Virus record (IMG/VR): IMGVR_UViG_3300025889_000966
Location: 1 to 23,527 of that record
From: a virus
Reading direction: 5' to 3' (one strand)
Length of the DNA stretch: 23,527 bases
The notes below the pieces were generated by a model. That model did no database searches and was not told where the DNA came from. It was given only the letters and a program-made list of their open reading frames with translations. Positions 1 to 8,289 of the stretch are shown in pieces (position 1 is the stretch's first letter; each line of letters starts with the position of its first letter). A program made the translations under genes and the position numbers.

Positions 1-303
1 CTTGCTACTCTCGGGCTGCGAGCCAATGGCGGCCCGGTGAACGCTGGCACGCCCTACGTCGTCGGCGAGAAGGGGCCAGAGGTCATCGTCCCCGGCCGCA
101 GCGGCGTCGTCATTCCCAACAGCAAGTTGAGTGGCGGTGGCGAGACTGTGATCGTCAATCAGACGATCAACGTCAGCACGGGCGTGCAACAGACGGTTCG
201 GAACGAGATCAAGCAGATGATGCCGATGTTGGCTGACAACGCGAAAGCGGCTGTCCTCGATGCCAAGCGGCGCGGCGGTACATACGGGAGAGCGTTCGCA
301 TGA
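1..303 (+). CDS. Tape measure protein, C-terminal end (partial)
   Basis: The frame is open from base 1 and ends at TGA 301-303, so only about the last 100 codons are present. The segment GGPVNAGTPYVVGEKGPEV followed by VPGRSG is the hallmark near-C-terminal motif of phage tape measure proteins. The tape measure sets tail length during assembly and is ejected with the DNA. The final residues are basic (DAKRRGGTYGRAFA), as is common in the family. The gene overlaps the next by ATGA, and the following genes follow the usual long-tail tip order. An internal GTG at 37 is not a real start, since the frame continues upstream of it without a stop. The main uncertainty is the missing N-terminus. Confidence 0.9.
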   Translation, partial: LATLGLRANGGPVNAGTPYVVGEKGPEVIVPGRSGVVIPNSKLSGGGETVIVNQTINVSTGVQQTVRNEIKQMMPMLADNAKAAVLDAKRRGGTYGRAFA

Positions 304-899
304 GCATTGTTTATCCCCTCTCGCTGTTGACGCATACAGGGATCAAGTCAATCAGTTTTCGCGCTGTGAATGCTGTTGCTGTCAACAGGTCGCCATTTAC
401 TTTCCAGAGCCAGACGCAGGTCTACAGCGGGCAGATGTGGCAGGCTGACGTTTCGCTGCCGACGATGAAACGCGCAGATGCAGAGCAGTGGATCGCTTGG
501 CTGCTTTCACTGAACGGGCAACGCGGGACCTTCTTGCTCGGCGATCCCCTATCAACGGCTATTCGTGGGACAGCGACAGGTCTCACTGTGACTGGAGCAG
601 CCGGCGATAGTACTGTTTCAGCCACCGTGACGGCCGGACAGACGTTGCTTCCCGGTGATATGTTCCAGCTTGGCAGCGGCTCTGACGCGACAATGCACAA
701 GGTTTTAGTCTCATATTCAGGAACCGGCGTGGCGACCAATCTAGAGATCTGGCCTGCGCTAAGAAAAGCGAGATCATCTGTTGCTGCCGTTCTTGCTGCT
801 CCGCAAGGTGTATTCCGTCTCGCATCGAATGAGCAATCTTGGGATGTGAATGAGGCTTCTGCTTACGGCATCACCTTCGGCGCGATGGAGGCCATCTGA
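300..899 (+). CDS. Distal tail (Dit)-like minor tail protein
   Basis: A 199-residue protein starting at an ATG that overlaps the tape measure stop (ATGA), with GGGAG about 10 bases upstream. It sits directly after the tape measure and before a DUF2163-like protein, the slot taken by the distal tail protein (DUF2460 type) in the Rhodobacter gene transfer agent and many alphaproteobacterial phages. The order of features fits such proteins: an N-terminal beta-rich part (SRSPFTF-like, VYSGQMWQADVSLP), an AEQWIAWLLSLNGQRGTFLLGDP helix and turn, a central Gly/Thr-rich insertion, then WPALR and a C-terminal ITFGAMEAI strand. The role inferred is a ring joining the tail tube to the tip. I see no catalytic motif. 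The exact family is inferred mainly from context. Confidence 0.65.
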   Translation: MSIVYPLSLLTHTGIKSISFRAVNAVAVNRSPFTFQSQTQVYSGQMWQADVSLPTMKRADAEQWIAWLLSLNGQRGTFLLGDPLSTAIRGTATGLTVTGAAGDSTVSATVTAGQTLLPGDMFQLGSGSDATMHKVLVSYSGTGVATNLEIWPALRKARSSVAAVLAAPQGVFRLASNEQSWDVNEASAYGITFGAMEAI

Positions 900-1531
900 T
901 GTCGGTGACGATCAATTCACCGACTGCGGGCGTGGGCATCTCGGCCATCGCGCCGAGCATCAATCCCAATCGTCTGCCAAGCGCGCTCGCGGCGGCCGTC
1001 GCATCTGCCGATGTCTTCCCGTTTTATGCGCTCGAACTTGCCTTCGACAGTGGCACGATCCGTCTCTGGACTGGCATCGGCGACAAGATCATTCACGGCG
1101 AGACCTACACAGGAACTGGCAGGCTTCTAGAGATCGGCGAATTGCAGGAGGTCGGCGATCTATCTGCTCAGAACCTGTCTGTCAGTTTGGCAGGTCTGGA
1201 CGCGGCGATCATCAGCTTGGCATTGACCGAGAACTATCAAGGTCGCACGGCTCGGCTGCTTTTCGGCGCCCTTAACGCGAACACCAACACGGTGATCGAC
1301 GCCTACGAGATCTTCGCCGGCCTGATGGATGTGATGACGATCCAGCATTCGGCTAACACGGCGACGATCTCGCTCACAATCGAGAGCAAGCTGGTTTCCT
1401 TGCAGCGGCCTAATGTCAGGCGCTACACCAGCGCCAATCATAAAATGCGGCACCCCGGCGACACGTTCTTCGACTTCGTGCAGCCGCTGCAAGACAAGGA
1501 ACTCGCATGGGGCCGCACGATAGCCTCGTGA
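899..1531 (+). CDS. DUF2163-like tail tip hub protein
   Basis: A 210-residue protein whose ATG overlaps the previous stop (TGATG), with GGAGG just upstream. The segments RLWTGIGD, a GTGRLLEIGELQEV stretch, LALTENYQGRTARLLFGAL, the EIFAGLMDVM strand, TIESKL and RRYTSANHK then PGDTFFDFVQPLQDKELAWG follow the conserved blocks of the DUF2163 family (hub protein, g13 in RcGTA) as I remember them. The hub closes the tail tube and links it to the tip. The RcGTA relative carries a Cys-based iron-sulfur site; I find no cysteine in this sequence, so that feature is absent. The gene overlaps the following DUF6950-like gene by 25 bases. Confidence 0.75.
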   Translation: MSVTINSPTAGVGISAIAPSINPNRLPSALAAAVASADVFPFYALELAFDSGTIRLWTGIGDKIIHGETYTGTGRLLEIGELQEVGDLSAQNLSVSLAGLDAAIISLALTENYQGRTARLLFGALNANTNTVIDAYEIFAGLMDVMTIQHSANTATISLTIESKLVSLQRPNVRRYTSANHKMRHPGDTFFDFVQPLQDKELAWGRTIAS

Positions 1532-1926
1532 AGTATTTCCGCGCGCAGCGAGGGCGTCGGTTCAGGCTCGGCGAGCATGACTGCCTGACGTTTACGAATG
1601 GGGCGTGGAGGCTGATGCACGGGCATGGGTATGCCGATCCAATCAATGGCCTCTACGGCTCTCTCAGCGCCTCACAGACGGCAGACCTCATCAGGCGTCA
1701 CACTGGGGCAGCAAACATGATCGAGGCGCTGGATGGTCTTTTGACGCGCTGCGACGGGCATCCTCCTCGAGGCGCGCTGGTTGTGACAGATCAGATCCGG
1801 CGGTCAATCGTTCCTTTTGCGCTCGGCATCGCCTTCGGAACGAGGGCGGTGTTCCTTGGTGCCAAAGATGTGGTATATCTGCCAATGGAGCGCGTCATGG
1901 GAGCGTGGATAGAGTGCCGCAGGTAG
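1507..1926 (+). CDS. DUF6950-like protein (tail tip, NlpC/P60-related position)
   Basis: A 139-residue protein starting inside the previous gene, with AAGGA seven bases before the ATG. The segment RFRLGEHDCLTFTNGAWRLM (C26) resembles the Cys-containing start of NlpC/P60 peptidases, and the later part (IAFGTRAVFLGAKDVVYLPM, then GAWIECRR) matches the DUF6950 pattern. I cannot find the catalytic His of true NlpC/P60 peptidases, so it may be a non-catalytic or altered relative. In RcGTA-type tails this slot holds the peptidase that helps pass the cell wall during DNA entry, and its placement between hub and large tip protein supports such a role. Confidence 0.7.
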   Translation: MGPHDSLVKYFRAQRGRRFRLGEHDCLTFTNGAWRLMHGHGYADPINGLYGSLSASQTADLIRRHTGAANMIEALDGLLTRCDGHPPRGALVVTDQIRRSIVPFALGIAFGTRAVFLGAKDVVYLPMERVMGAWIECRR

Positions 1927-4394
1927 CCATCCCGTTCATCGCCACCACTTTGGGCACCAGCACTTTTGTCGCTGGCGCGATTTACTATGTGGGCACAACG
2001 GTTTTGACCGCAGCCGCGTTGAGTGCTTTGGCGCCAAAGCCCGGCGCAGGAGCGGCCAGCGGGCAGCTAGTCAATGTCAGGGATGCCATTGGGCCGCAGG
2101 AGTATGTCTACGGTCAAGTTCGCAAGGGCGGCACGATAGTCTTCGCCGAGACGACCGGCGCGAACAACAAGTTTCTGCATCTCGTCATCGCCCTCGCCGG
2201 TCATCCCGTCGAAGAAGTCGGCGACATCTACATCAACGACGAGATCGTGACGATCTCCTCGAACTTCGTCACCGGCGCGCGCTGGGACTCCAAGGTGCGG
2301 ATCAAGAAATACGACGGCACGCAGACAGCGGTCGATCCCGATCTGCTCGCGGAAACAAGCTGGCCGGCGACGGCCGTCGGGACCGGGATCGCTTATATTT
2401 ATGCGCGGCTCGAATACGATCAGAACGTATTCAGCGGCGGCCTTCCGACGATCACGGCGGTCGTGAAGGGCAAGAAGGTCGAGAACACATCAGGCGTGGC
2501 GCAGACCTATCCGGCATCGGCCAACGCCTCGTTGGTCATCAGGGACTATCTCAAATCCGCTTACGGCTTGAACGACACGGGTCTCAACGAGACCTACTTC
2601 GCGACCGCTGCCAATGACTGCAACGACGACATACCGCTGGCGGCGGGTGGAACGCAGAAGCGATACACCATCGACGGGGTGGTAAATGCCGATCAGGCCA
2701 TCGGCGACGTGCTGCAAAATATGCTGACTGCCTGCAACGGCACGCTTTACTATTCCGGGGGCGAATGGCGGCTGCGGGTCGGCGTCTACGAGCCGTCGAT
2801 CATGTCGTTCACTCTTGATGACATCAGGTCCGACATCACGTTGCCCACGCGCGTCTCGCGGCGTGATAATTTCAACCGCGTCGTCGGGACGTTCTCTGAC
2901 GCTTCTGGCGATTGGATCGAGGCAGATTATCCTCCTGTCGTGAGCGCGAACTTCTTGGCGGAAGACGCCAACATCGAGAACAGTCTCGATCTGCAACTGA
3001 CCTATGTGACCAACGGGTCTCGAGCGCAGCGTGTCGCCAAGCAGGTTCTATTCAGATCGCGAGAGCAGATGACGTTCTCGGCAGACTTCAGCCTCAAGGC
3101 GATGGATGTCGAAGTCGGCGACATCGTGGATCTGACCATTACCGAATATGGCTGGTCGGCTAAGGAGTTCGAGGTCGTCAACTGGCGAATGACGATTGAT
3201 GCCGAGCGCGGCGCGCAGGTAAGCATGACGCTCAGGGAAACCAGCCAAGCCGCCTTCGATTGGGACGCAGAAGAAAGCGCGCTGGCTGCGAACAACACGA
3301 CGCTGCTTCCTTATTATGAGGCTGTCGCGGTGGGCATCAGCCTCGCGACGGAAGCGATCATTCTCTCGGAGAAGCTAATCAACCGGCTCGACATCACGGT
3401 ATCCTCGACTTCTCCCGAGCAAGTCGCCTTCGCCGAGGTCGAGTTCAAGAAATCCAGCGACAGCACATGGATCAAGGTGGGGATCGGCGAACTGGGCTTG
3501 TTTAACGTGTTCGACCTCGAGCGGGCAGATTACGATGTCCGCGCGCGATCAATCAACCCGTTCGGCGTTCGCGGCGCGTGGGCGACGGTCTCCGACTTCA
3601 ATGTCGATGCCACGGCCGGCGCCCCTGCTGATGTCGATGGCTTTTCGTTCGAGGTCGTCGGGAACCAGTTGAACCTCTCATGGGAGCCGGTGCCGGATCT
3701 GGATCTATCCTTCTATCGCGTGCGGCATTCCATCTCGCAGACCGGGGCATCGTGGGCAGCGGCCACGACGGCCATCGACAAGGTGGCAAGACCCGGCGTT
3801 AGCGCGTCTCTGCCTCTTAGATCGGGCAGCTATCTCATCCGCGCCTATGACAAGAGCCTCGTGCCGAGCGATAACTACACGACCGTCGTGGTGCCTGTGG
3901 ATTATCTGCCCAGCTACACGACGACGACGACGCAGACCGAAGATCCAAGCTTCACCGGCAGCAAGACTGGTGTTTCGGTTGTGTCCAGCGCGCTCAGGCT
4001 GACATCGCCTATCACCGCAGGCGACAGCGGAACCTATGATTTCTCGACCTACATCGACACGACATCTGCCCGGCTCGTCTGGGCGAGGATCGAAGCAGCG
4101 GTCACTCGGCAAAACGATGCCGCCGGCCTGTTTGATGATCTGCCCGGCCTGTTCGATGCCCTCGCCGGTCTGTTCGACGATCTAGGTAACCAGCAGTTCG
4201 ATGATCACAACGTCCTGTTTTACATCAGCACAACGAATGACGACCCAGCCGGCACGCCAACATGGTCTGCCTATCAGTTGTTCCGAGCCGGCAACTTCTA
4301 CGGCAGGGCCTTCCGTTTCCGCGTCGTGCTAACAACGCAGACCGACCAAATCTCACCGAACATCACGGCTCTAGACGCCATCGTGGAGTATTGA
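1914..4394 (+). CDS. Large tail tip / host-specificity protein (J- or megatron-like)
   Basis: I place the start at GTG 1914 (GGGAG about 10 bases upstream), giving 826 residues; the open frame further upstream is only the shadow of the DUF6950-like gene. The N-terminus has a hydrophobic stretch (AGAIYYVGTTVLTAAALSAL) and then an ALAPKPGAGA linker, as in lambda gpJ/phage tip proteins. Next come beta-rich hub-like domains (QEYVYGQVRKGGTIVF, GHPVEEVGDIYIND, LLYSGGEWRLR-like). From about residue 560 there are fibronectin III-like domains (VEFKKSSDSTWIKV, LSWEPVPDLDLSFYRVR), and the C-terminus holds a GLFDDL-type triple repeat. Such proteins cap the tail and contact the host surface. The downstream gene begins one base after the stop. 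The family is clear from size, order and domains; receptor specificity is unknown. Confidence 0.85.
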   Translation: MPQVAIPFIATTLGTSTFVAGAIYYVGTTVLTAAALSALAPKPGAGAASGQLVNVRDAIGPQEYVYGQVRKGGTIVFAETTGANNKFLHLVIALAGHPVEEVGDIYINDEIVTISSNFVTGARWDSKVRIKKYDGTQTAVDPDLLAETSWPATAVGTGIAYIYARLEYDQNVFSGGLPTITAVVKGKKVENTSGVAQTYPASANASLVIRDYLKSAYGLNDTGLNETYFATAANDCNDDIPLAAGGTQKRYTIDGVVNADQAIGDVLQNMLTACNGTLYYSGGEWRLRVGVYEPSIMSFTLDDIRSDITLPTRVSRRDNFNRVVGTFSDASGDWIEADYPPVVSANFLAEDANIENSLDLQLTYVTNGSRAQRVAKQVLFRSREQMTFSADFSLKAMDVEVGDIVDLTITEYGWSAKEFEVVNWRMTIDAERGAQVSMTLRETSQAAFDWDAEESALAANNTTLLPYYEAVAVGISLATEAIILSEKLINRLDITVSSTSPEQVAFAEVEFKKSSDSTWIKVGIGELGLFNVFDLERADYDVRARSINPFGVRGAWATVSDFNVDATAGAPADVDGFSFEVVGNQLNLSWEPVPDLDLSFYRVRHSISQTGASWAAATTAIDKVARPGVSASLPLRSGSYLIRAYDKSLVPSDNYTTVVVPVDYLPSYTTTTTQTEDPSFTGSKTGVSVVSSALRLTSPITAGDSGTYDFSTYIDTTSARLVWARIEAAVTRQNDAAGLFDDLPGLFDALAGLFDDLGNQQFDDHNVLFYISTTNDDPAGTPTWSAYQLFRAGNFYGRAFRFRVVLTTQTDQISPNITALDAIVEY
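4120..4185 (+). repeat. Triple GLFD(D/A)L repeat in the tip protein
   Basis: Within the C-terminus of the tail tip gene, three closely spaced units read AGLFDDL, PGLFDAL and AGLFDDL. At DNA level each unit repeats ggcctgttygatga or a close variant about every 21-24 bases. It may be a flexible acidic/hydrophobic linker before the terminal domain. Confidence 0.7.
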
Positions 4395-4395
4395 C

Positions 4396-5043
4396 ATGGC
4401 AACCCATGACTATGAGATCGCCAACCAGACGCCGGCCAACCTTCGCGCCGACCTGAATAACGCGCTGCTTGCCATCGTCACGCAGAACTCGTCGGCCACG
4501 GCGCCTGCGACGACCTTCGCGAACATGCTGTGGTATGACACCGCGAACAATCAGATCAAGAAGCGGAACGAAGCTGACAGCGCGTGGATAACGCTGGGCA
4601 CGGTGGACGAAGGGACAGGCAAGTTCACACCGAATGCGGCCATCACAACGAGCGAGATCGCGGCGGCCACGCTGGTCACGGCATCAGACACCATCGCGTC
4701 GAACGACAACGATACGACCATTCCAACTTCGGCTGCCGTGAAGGATTATGTTGACGCCCTGACGCCGGTGCAGACTTGGACGAGCGTCATCGGATCTAGA
4801 TCCTCCGGCACTACCTATACCAATTCGACAGGGCGTCCGATCTATATCTCCGTCATCGCAGAATATGGCAACCAGACCGGCGATCTCTATCTCACCGTCG
4901 GCGGTAACATCATCCAGCGATACTATAACAACCCCGACAACAGCGACATGAAGCTGTCGGTCAGTGGCCCGATCCCGGCCGGGGCTACATACTCTGTCAC
5001 TAACGTCGGCGGCAGCATAACGACGTGGTATGAGATGCGATGA
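4396..5043 (+). CDS. Tail fibre-like structural protein
   Basis: A 215-residue protein starting one base after the tip protein stop, with GGAG upstream. The block TAPATTFANMLWYDTANNQIKKRN, broken here into MLWYDT, KKRNEADSAWI and LGTVDEG, is a short motif I know from many phage fibre proteins of alphaproteobacterial and marine phages. It is followed by a Thr/Ser/Ala-rich stretch (AATLVTASDTIASNDNDTTIPTSAAVKDYVD), typical of trimeric fibre shafts or register segments, and a beta-rich C-terminal domain (RPIYISVIAEYG, GDLYLTVGGN) that may be a small carbohydrate- or receptor-facing domain. Placement directly after the tip protein supports attachment to the tip. No enzyme motif is visible. Confidence 0.6.
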   Translation: MATHDYEIANQTPANLRADLNNALLAIVTQNSSATAPATTFANMLWYDTANNQIKKRNEADSAWITLGTVDEGTGKFTPNAAITTSEIAAATLVTASDTIASNDNDTTIPTSAAVKDYVDALTPVQTWTSVIGSRSSGTTYTNSTGRPIYISVIAEYGNQTGDLYLTVGGNIIQRYYNNPDNSDMKLSVSGPIPAGATYSVTNVGGSITTWYEMR

Positions 5044-5068
5044 CAATGCTGCGCCGTTAATGTAGACT
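5040..5068 (+). promoter_or_regulatory. Candidate sigma70-type promoter
   Basis: ATGACA at 5040-5045 and TAGACT at 5063-5068 are separated by exactly 17 bases in one of the few gaps of the late region. A transcript starting near 5075 would give a short leader containing AAGGAGG before ATG 5096. Matches are five of six and four of six to the consensus. It could give extra expression of the following structural genes. Confidence 0.35.
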
Positions 5069-5095
5069 GCTTACGTTCAACCCAAGGAGGCCGCG

Positions 5096-5527
5096 ATGGC
5101 TGTCACGATCTCGCTCTACAATCACACGGCCAAGTTGTTCGCCGAAGGCAGCAACGCGGCCGCCGACACCTACAAGGTGAAACTATATGCCTCGGCGACG
5201 TTCAGCGCGGCTGACACGACCCTCGCCGGCATCACAGGCACGGAGGCCACCACAGGCACCGGCTACACGGCTGGCGGCGCTGCGCTGGCTAACGTGGCAG
5301 TGACCACCGTGACCACCAACGACGCCAAGTTCGATGCTGACGATGTGACGTGGACGGCTTCTGGCGGCTCGATCACGGCTTCCTACGCGGTCATCTACAA
5401 CGACACCGATGCCAACGATCCTCCGCTTGCCTTCATCGACTTCGACGGCTCGCAATCGGCCGGTGACGGCACCGACTTCAAGATCGTCTGGAACGCGAAC
5501 GGCATCTTCACCTTCACTGTTGCATAA
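5096..5527 (+). CDS. Phage structural protein, small beta-rich (unknown function)
   Basis: A 143-residue protein with a strong AAGGAGG ribosome site 7 bases before the ATG. The composition is Ala/Thr/Asp-rich with almost no Lys/Arg after residue 30 and regularly alternating hydrophobic strands (YKVKLYASATF, ITASYAVIYND, FKIVWNANGIFTFTVA), as in small phage virion beta-sandwich proteins. I recall similar small proteins beside tail fibre genes in alphaproteobacterial phages, but cannot name a function. The next gene follows after 21 bases and has a similar composition, so the two may be assembled together. Decoration or fibre-associated protein is the most likely reading. Confidence 0.6.
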   Translation: MAVTISLYNHTAKLFAEGSNAAADTYKVKLYASATFSAADTTLAGITGTEATTGTGYTAGGAALANVAVTTVTTNDAKFDADDVTWTASGGSITASYAVIYNDTDANDPPLAFIDFDGSQSAGDGTDFKIVWNANGIFTFTVA

Positions 5528-5548
5528 TAATAGACCGGAGGCGCGGCT

Positions 5549-6154
5549 ATGGTTGTTCTCGTAAACCGTGCCAAAATGGGCACCGCGACGACCGGAACCG
5601 GGACGATCACTCTCGGTTCCGCTGAAACCGGCTATCAGACATTTGCTGACGCGGGCGTGACTGATGGTCAGGTGGTGCGCTATGTGATCGAGGATGGCAG
5701 CGATTGGGAGATCGGCACGGGCACCTACACAGCGTCTGGCACTACCCTGTCGCGCACTGTCAGCGAGAGCAGCAATGCCGACGCTGCGCTGAACCTAAGC
5801 GGCTCTGCGGTGGTGTATGTCTCGGCTACTGATGCTGACTTTCGAGAGGAAACAGTCGGTGACATCGCATCTAGCACGCTCGACCTGTCTTCGGGCAACG
5901 TGTTCTCGGATGCACCCTCTGCCAACGTGACGTATGTGTTCAGCAACCCGCCCGCCTCTGGCACTGCCTACGGCTTCACGCTCAAGGTGACGCCCTCTGC
6001 GACCGTGACTGTGACTTGGCCTGCCTCGGTTGACTGGGCTGGTGGCACGGCTCCTGACGCCCCTGCCAGCGGCGAGACGGATGTGTATGCGTTCTACACG
6101 CAGGATGGCGGCACCACCTACTACGGCTTCCAAGCTGGGGATGCGATGGCATGA
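5549..6154 (+). CDS. Phage tail fibre-associated structural protein (unknown function)
   Basis: A 201-residue acidic protein with GGAG before its ATG. The N-terminal block ([24 protein letters not shown], then a [22 protein letters not shown] segment) is a recurrent module in phage fibre and neck-fibre proteins, with the sequence [17 protein letters not shown] close behind. A second beta domain with [19 protein letters not shown] and [18 protein letters not shown] follows; it resembles a C-terminal module found on many marine phage fibres. The stop overlaps the ATG of the repeat protein (ATGA), implying coupled expression. I infer that it is an adaptor or base for the next protein, but this is unproven. 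Confidence 0.6.
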   Translation: MVVLVNRAKMGTATTGTGTITLGSAETGYQTFADAGVTDGQVVRYVIEDGSDWEIGTGTYTASGTTLSRTVSESSNADAALNLSGSAVVYVSATDADFREETVGDIASSTLDLSSGNVFSDAPSANVTYVFSNPPASGTAYGFTLKVTPSATVTVTWPASVDWAGGTAPDAPASGETDVYAFYTQDGGTTYYGFQAGDAMA

Positions 6155-7752
6155 GCATTGCGAGGCTGATGCAGATGGGTGCGGCTGGAAAAACCCGTGA
6201 AGGGTGGGACATCTCCACTGCTACGTTTAATGGCGCAAACTATAATGCGTTCAATTTTTCAAACCAAGACGCAACACCGGGGGGTGTTTTTTTTAAGCCA
6301 GACGGAACGAAACTTTACATGGTTGGCCAGTCAAATGATAGTGTTTATGAATACAATCTTGGCACAGCTTGGCAAATAAACACTGCATCATACGTTCAGT
6401 CTTTTTCTGTTACTTCTGTAGAAACAGCGCCGACTGCTGTATTCTTTAAGTCGGATGGAACAAAGATGTATGTGTTGGGCTATGCCGGAGATACTGTCCG
6501 TGAATACGATCTTGGCACGGCGTGGGACATTTCCACTGCATCACTTAACCAGTCGCTTAGTGTTGGCGCTCGTGATGCTGCTCCAAGGGGTTTGTTCTTC
6601 AAGCCAGATGGAACAAAGATGTATGTTCTTGGTGATGTCGGCAACAACGTCTACCAATATGATCTAAGCACTGCTTGGGATATTTCCACTGCGTCATACA
6701 TTCAAGCCTTTAGCGTTACGGCAGAAGAAGCTACTCCGTTTAGTCTGTTTTTCAAGTCAGACGGCACAACAATGTATGTCCTTGGTCAGTCTGGAGACGA
6801 CGTAAACGAATACAGCCTATCAACTGCGTGGGATGTAAGCACAGCGGCGTATGTGCGAAACTTTAGTGTGGGTTTTCAAGACAATTTTCCGTCTGGTCTT
6901 TTCTTCAAGGACGATGGCACTGTTATGTATGTTGTTGGGTATGAGGCTGACAACATTTATCAATATAGCCTAAGCACCGCTTGGAATGTAAGCACGGCAT
7001 CGTGGTCGCCTCCAACAACAGAATACTTTTCTGTATCTGCTCAAGAAACATCTCCGTTAAGCCTCTTTATTAAACCTGATGGGACAAAGTTTTACATCCT
7101 TGGGACTGTTGGCGATGACGTAAACGAATATGATCTAAGCACTGCTTGGGACATTACCACAGCGTCCTATGTTCAAAACTTTAGTGTCAACAGCCAAGAC
7201 ACATCGCCAGCCAGTCTTTTCTTCAAAGAAGACGGAACATCTATGTTTGTGGTTGGTTACACTAATGATAACGTCTATCAATACAGCCTAAGCACTGCTT
7301 GGGATATATCTACAGCTTCTTATGTTCAAAGCTACAGTGTAGCTACTCAAGAATTAACGCCACAAGGTTTGTTCTTTAAGCCTGATGGATTAAAAATGTA
7401 TATCGTTGGGACTGCCGGCGATGAAGTTAATGAATATAGCCTATCTACAGCGTGGGACATTTCCACCGCATCCTATGTTCAAACCTTTTCTGTTGCTTCT
7501 GAAGACTCAAATCCAGTTGGACTATTCTTCAAACCGGATGGAACCAAGATGTATATCTCAGGTGTAACAAATGATAAAGTTTATGAATACGCCCTAAGCA
7601 CTGCTTGGGATATTTCTACTGCATCCTTATCTCAATCAAAACCAGTTTATGCTCAGTGCCGAGCGCCACAATCGGTGTTTTTCAAGCCTGACGGACTTAA
7701 AATGTATATCATTGATTCTATTAGTGACGCCATATGGGCCTACGACCTCTAA
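6151..7752 (+). CDS. Tenfold-repeat beta-propeller-like protein, candidate receptor-binding adhesin
   Basis: A 533-residue protein made almost entirely of ten units of about 50 residues, each of the form [13 protein letters not shown]---(D/E)[21 protein letters not shown]. The [10 protein letters not shown] strand resembles YVTN/NHL-type beta-propeller strands. The units alternate between two types, GDDVNEY in even units and ND/DNVYQY in odd ones, so the ancestor was probably a two-unit module. No signal peptide, membrane segment or catalytic motif is visible. The base composition is much more AT-rich than its neighbours (mid-40s % GC by eye), suggesting recent acquisition or a diversifying receptor gene. 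It follows fibre genes and precedes an assembly chaperone, the usual place of an adhesin. Receptor binding is inferred. Confidence 0.65.
   Translation: MSIARLMQMGAAGKTREGWDISTATFNGANYNAFNFSNQDATPGGVFFKPDGTKLYMVGQSNDSVYEYNLGTAWQINTASYVQSFSVTSVETAPTAVFFKSDGTKMYVLGYAGDTVREYDLGTAWDISTASLNQSLSVGARDAAPRGLFFKPDGTKMYVLGDVGNNVYQYDLSTAWDISTASYIQAFSVTAEEATPFSLFFKSDGTTMYVLGQSGDDVNEYSLSTAWDVSTAAYVRNFSVGFQDNFPSGLFFKDDGTVMYVVGYEADNIYQYSLSTAWNVSTASWSPPTTEYFSVSAQETSPLSLFIKPDGTKFYILGTVGDDVNEYDLSTAWDITTASYVQNFSVNSQDTSPASLFFKEDGTSMFVVGYTNDNVYQYSLSTAWDISTASYVQSYSVATQELTPQGLFFKPDGLKMYIVGTAGDEVNEYSLSTAWDISTASYVQTFSVASEDSNPVGLFFKPDGTKMYISGVTNDKVYEYALSTAWDISTASLSQSKPVYAQCRAPQSVFFKPDGLKMYIIDSISDAIWAYDL
6205..7750 (+). 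repeat. Ten tandem ~150-bp coding repeats (5 x ~300 bp superperiod)
   Basis: Each unit starts near a WDISTA-like segment and ends near EY-L. Counting the FFKPDG-like strand gives ten copies. The alternation of VNEY and VYQY endings between successive copies shows a higher-order period of two units. Copies are diverged at DNA level but retain stretches such as ctaagcactgcttgggat. Confidence 0.85.
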
Positions 7753-7766
7753 CAGGAGACCTCTAA

Positions 7767-8285
7767 ATGTTCGTCAAACTCACAAACGGCCAGCCCAGTC
7801 AATTCCCTTACAGCGTTGGGCAACTCCGCCGTGATAACCCGCAGACCAGCTTCCCAAAGGTTGTGCCTGACGAGATCATGCGGCGTCATGGGATGTTCCC
7901 TGTAGAGGAACTGGCAAGGCCCGCTTTTGACCCTTTGGTGCAGAATCTCAAGCGGGGCGACATGCCGCACAAAGAGGTGATCCGCCTCAAGACTGAGGAA
8001 GATGCCACCGATCCGATCACAGGTGATGTAGACCAAGCGCAGGTCGGTCAGCCCATCTACGGCAACAAGTGGCTGATCGGCTACACTGTCGCCAACAAGC
8101 CGCAGGATGAGGCAGAGCAGGCGGTGCGTAACCAGCGTGATCGACTGCTGTCGGATAGCGACTGGCGCGCTCTAAGCGACAACACGCTGTCGCCAGCTTG
8201 GGCATCGTATCGCCAAGCACTTCGTGATATAACGGGGCAGGCAGGCTTTCCCTACGCCGTGACTTGGCCTGTCAAACCGGAGTAA
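7767..8285 (+). CDS. Tail fibre assembly chaperone-like protein (Phage_tail_APC type)
   Basis: A 172-residue protein with AGGAG ten bases before the ATG. The C-terminal third (RNQRDRLLSDSDWRALSD, then PAWASYRQALRDITGQ and FPYAVTWPVKPE) is the signature of the phage tail assembly chaperone domain, with the DW, W-YRQ-LRD and WP landmarks all present. The N-terminal part (FVKLTNGQPSQFPYSVGQLRRDNPQTSFP) is also typical of these proteins. They help fold or attach tail fibres and are normally encoded next to the fibre they serve, which here is the tenfold-repeat protein just upstream. It is not expected in the mature virion. The family assignment is strong; the client is inferred. Confidence 0.85.
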   Translation: MFVKLTNGQPSQFPYSVGQLRRDNPQTSFPKVVPDEIMRRHGMFPVEELARPAFDPLVQNLKRGDMPHKEVIRLKTEEDATDPITGDVDQAQVGQPIYGNKWLIGYTVANKPQDEAEQAVRNQRDRLLSDSDWRALSDNTLSPAWASYRQALRDITGQAGFPYAVTWPVKPE

Positions 8286-8289
8286 TTAG

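Noticed and set aside
1605-1913. N-terminal extension of the tail tip protein
   Set aside because: Arg/Ser-rich translation of the overlapping DUF6950-like gene; GTG 1914 with GGGAG gives the expected N-terminus.
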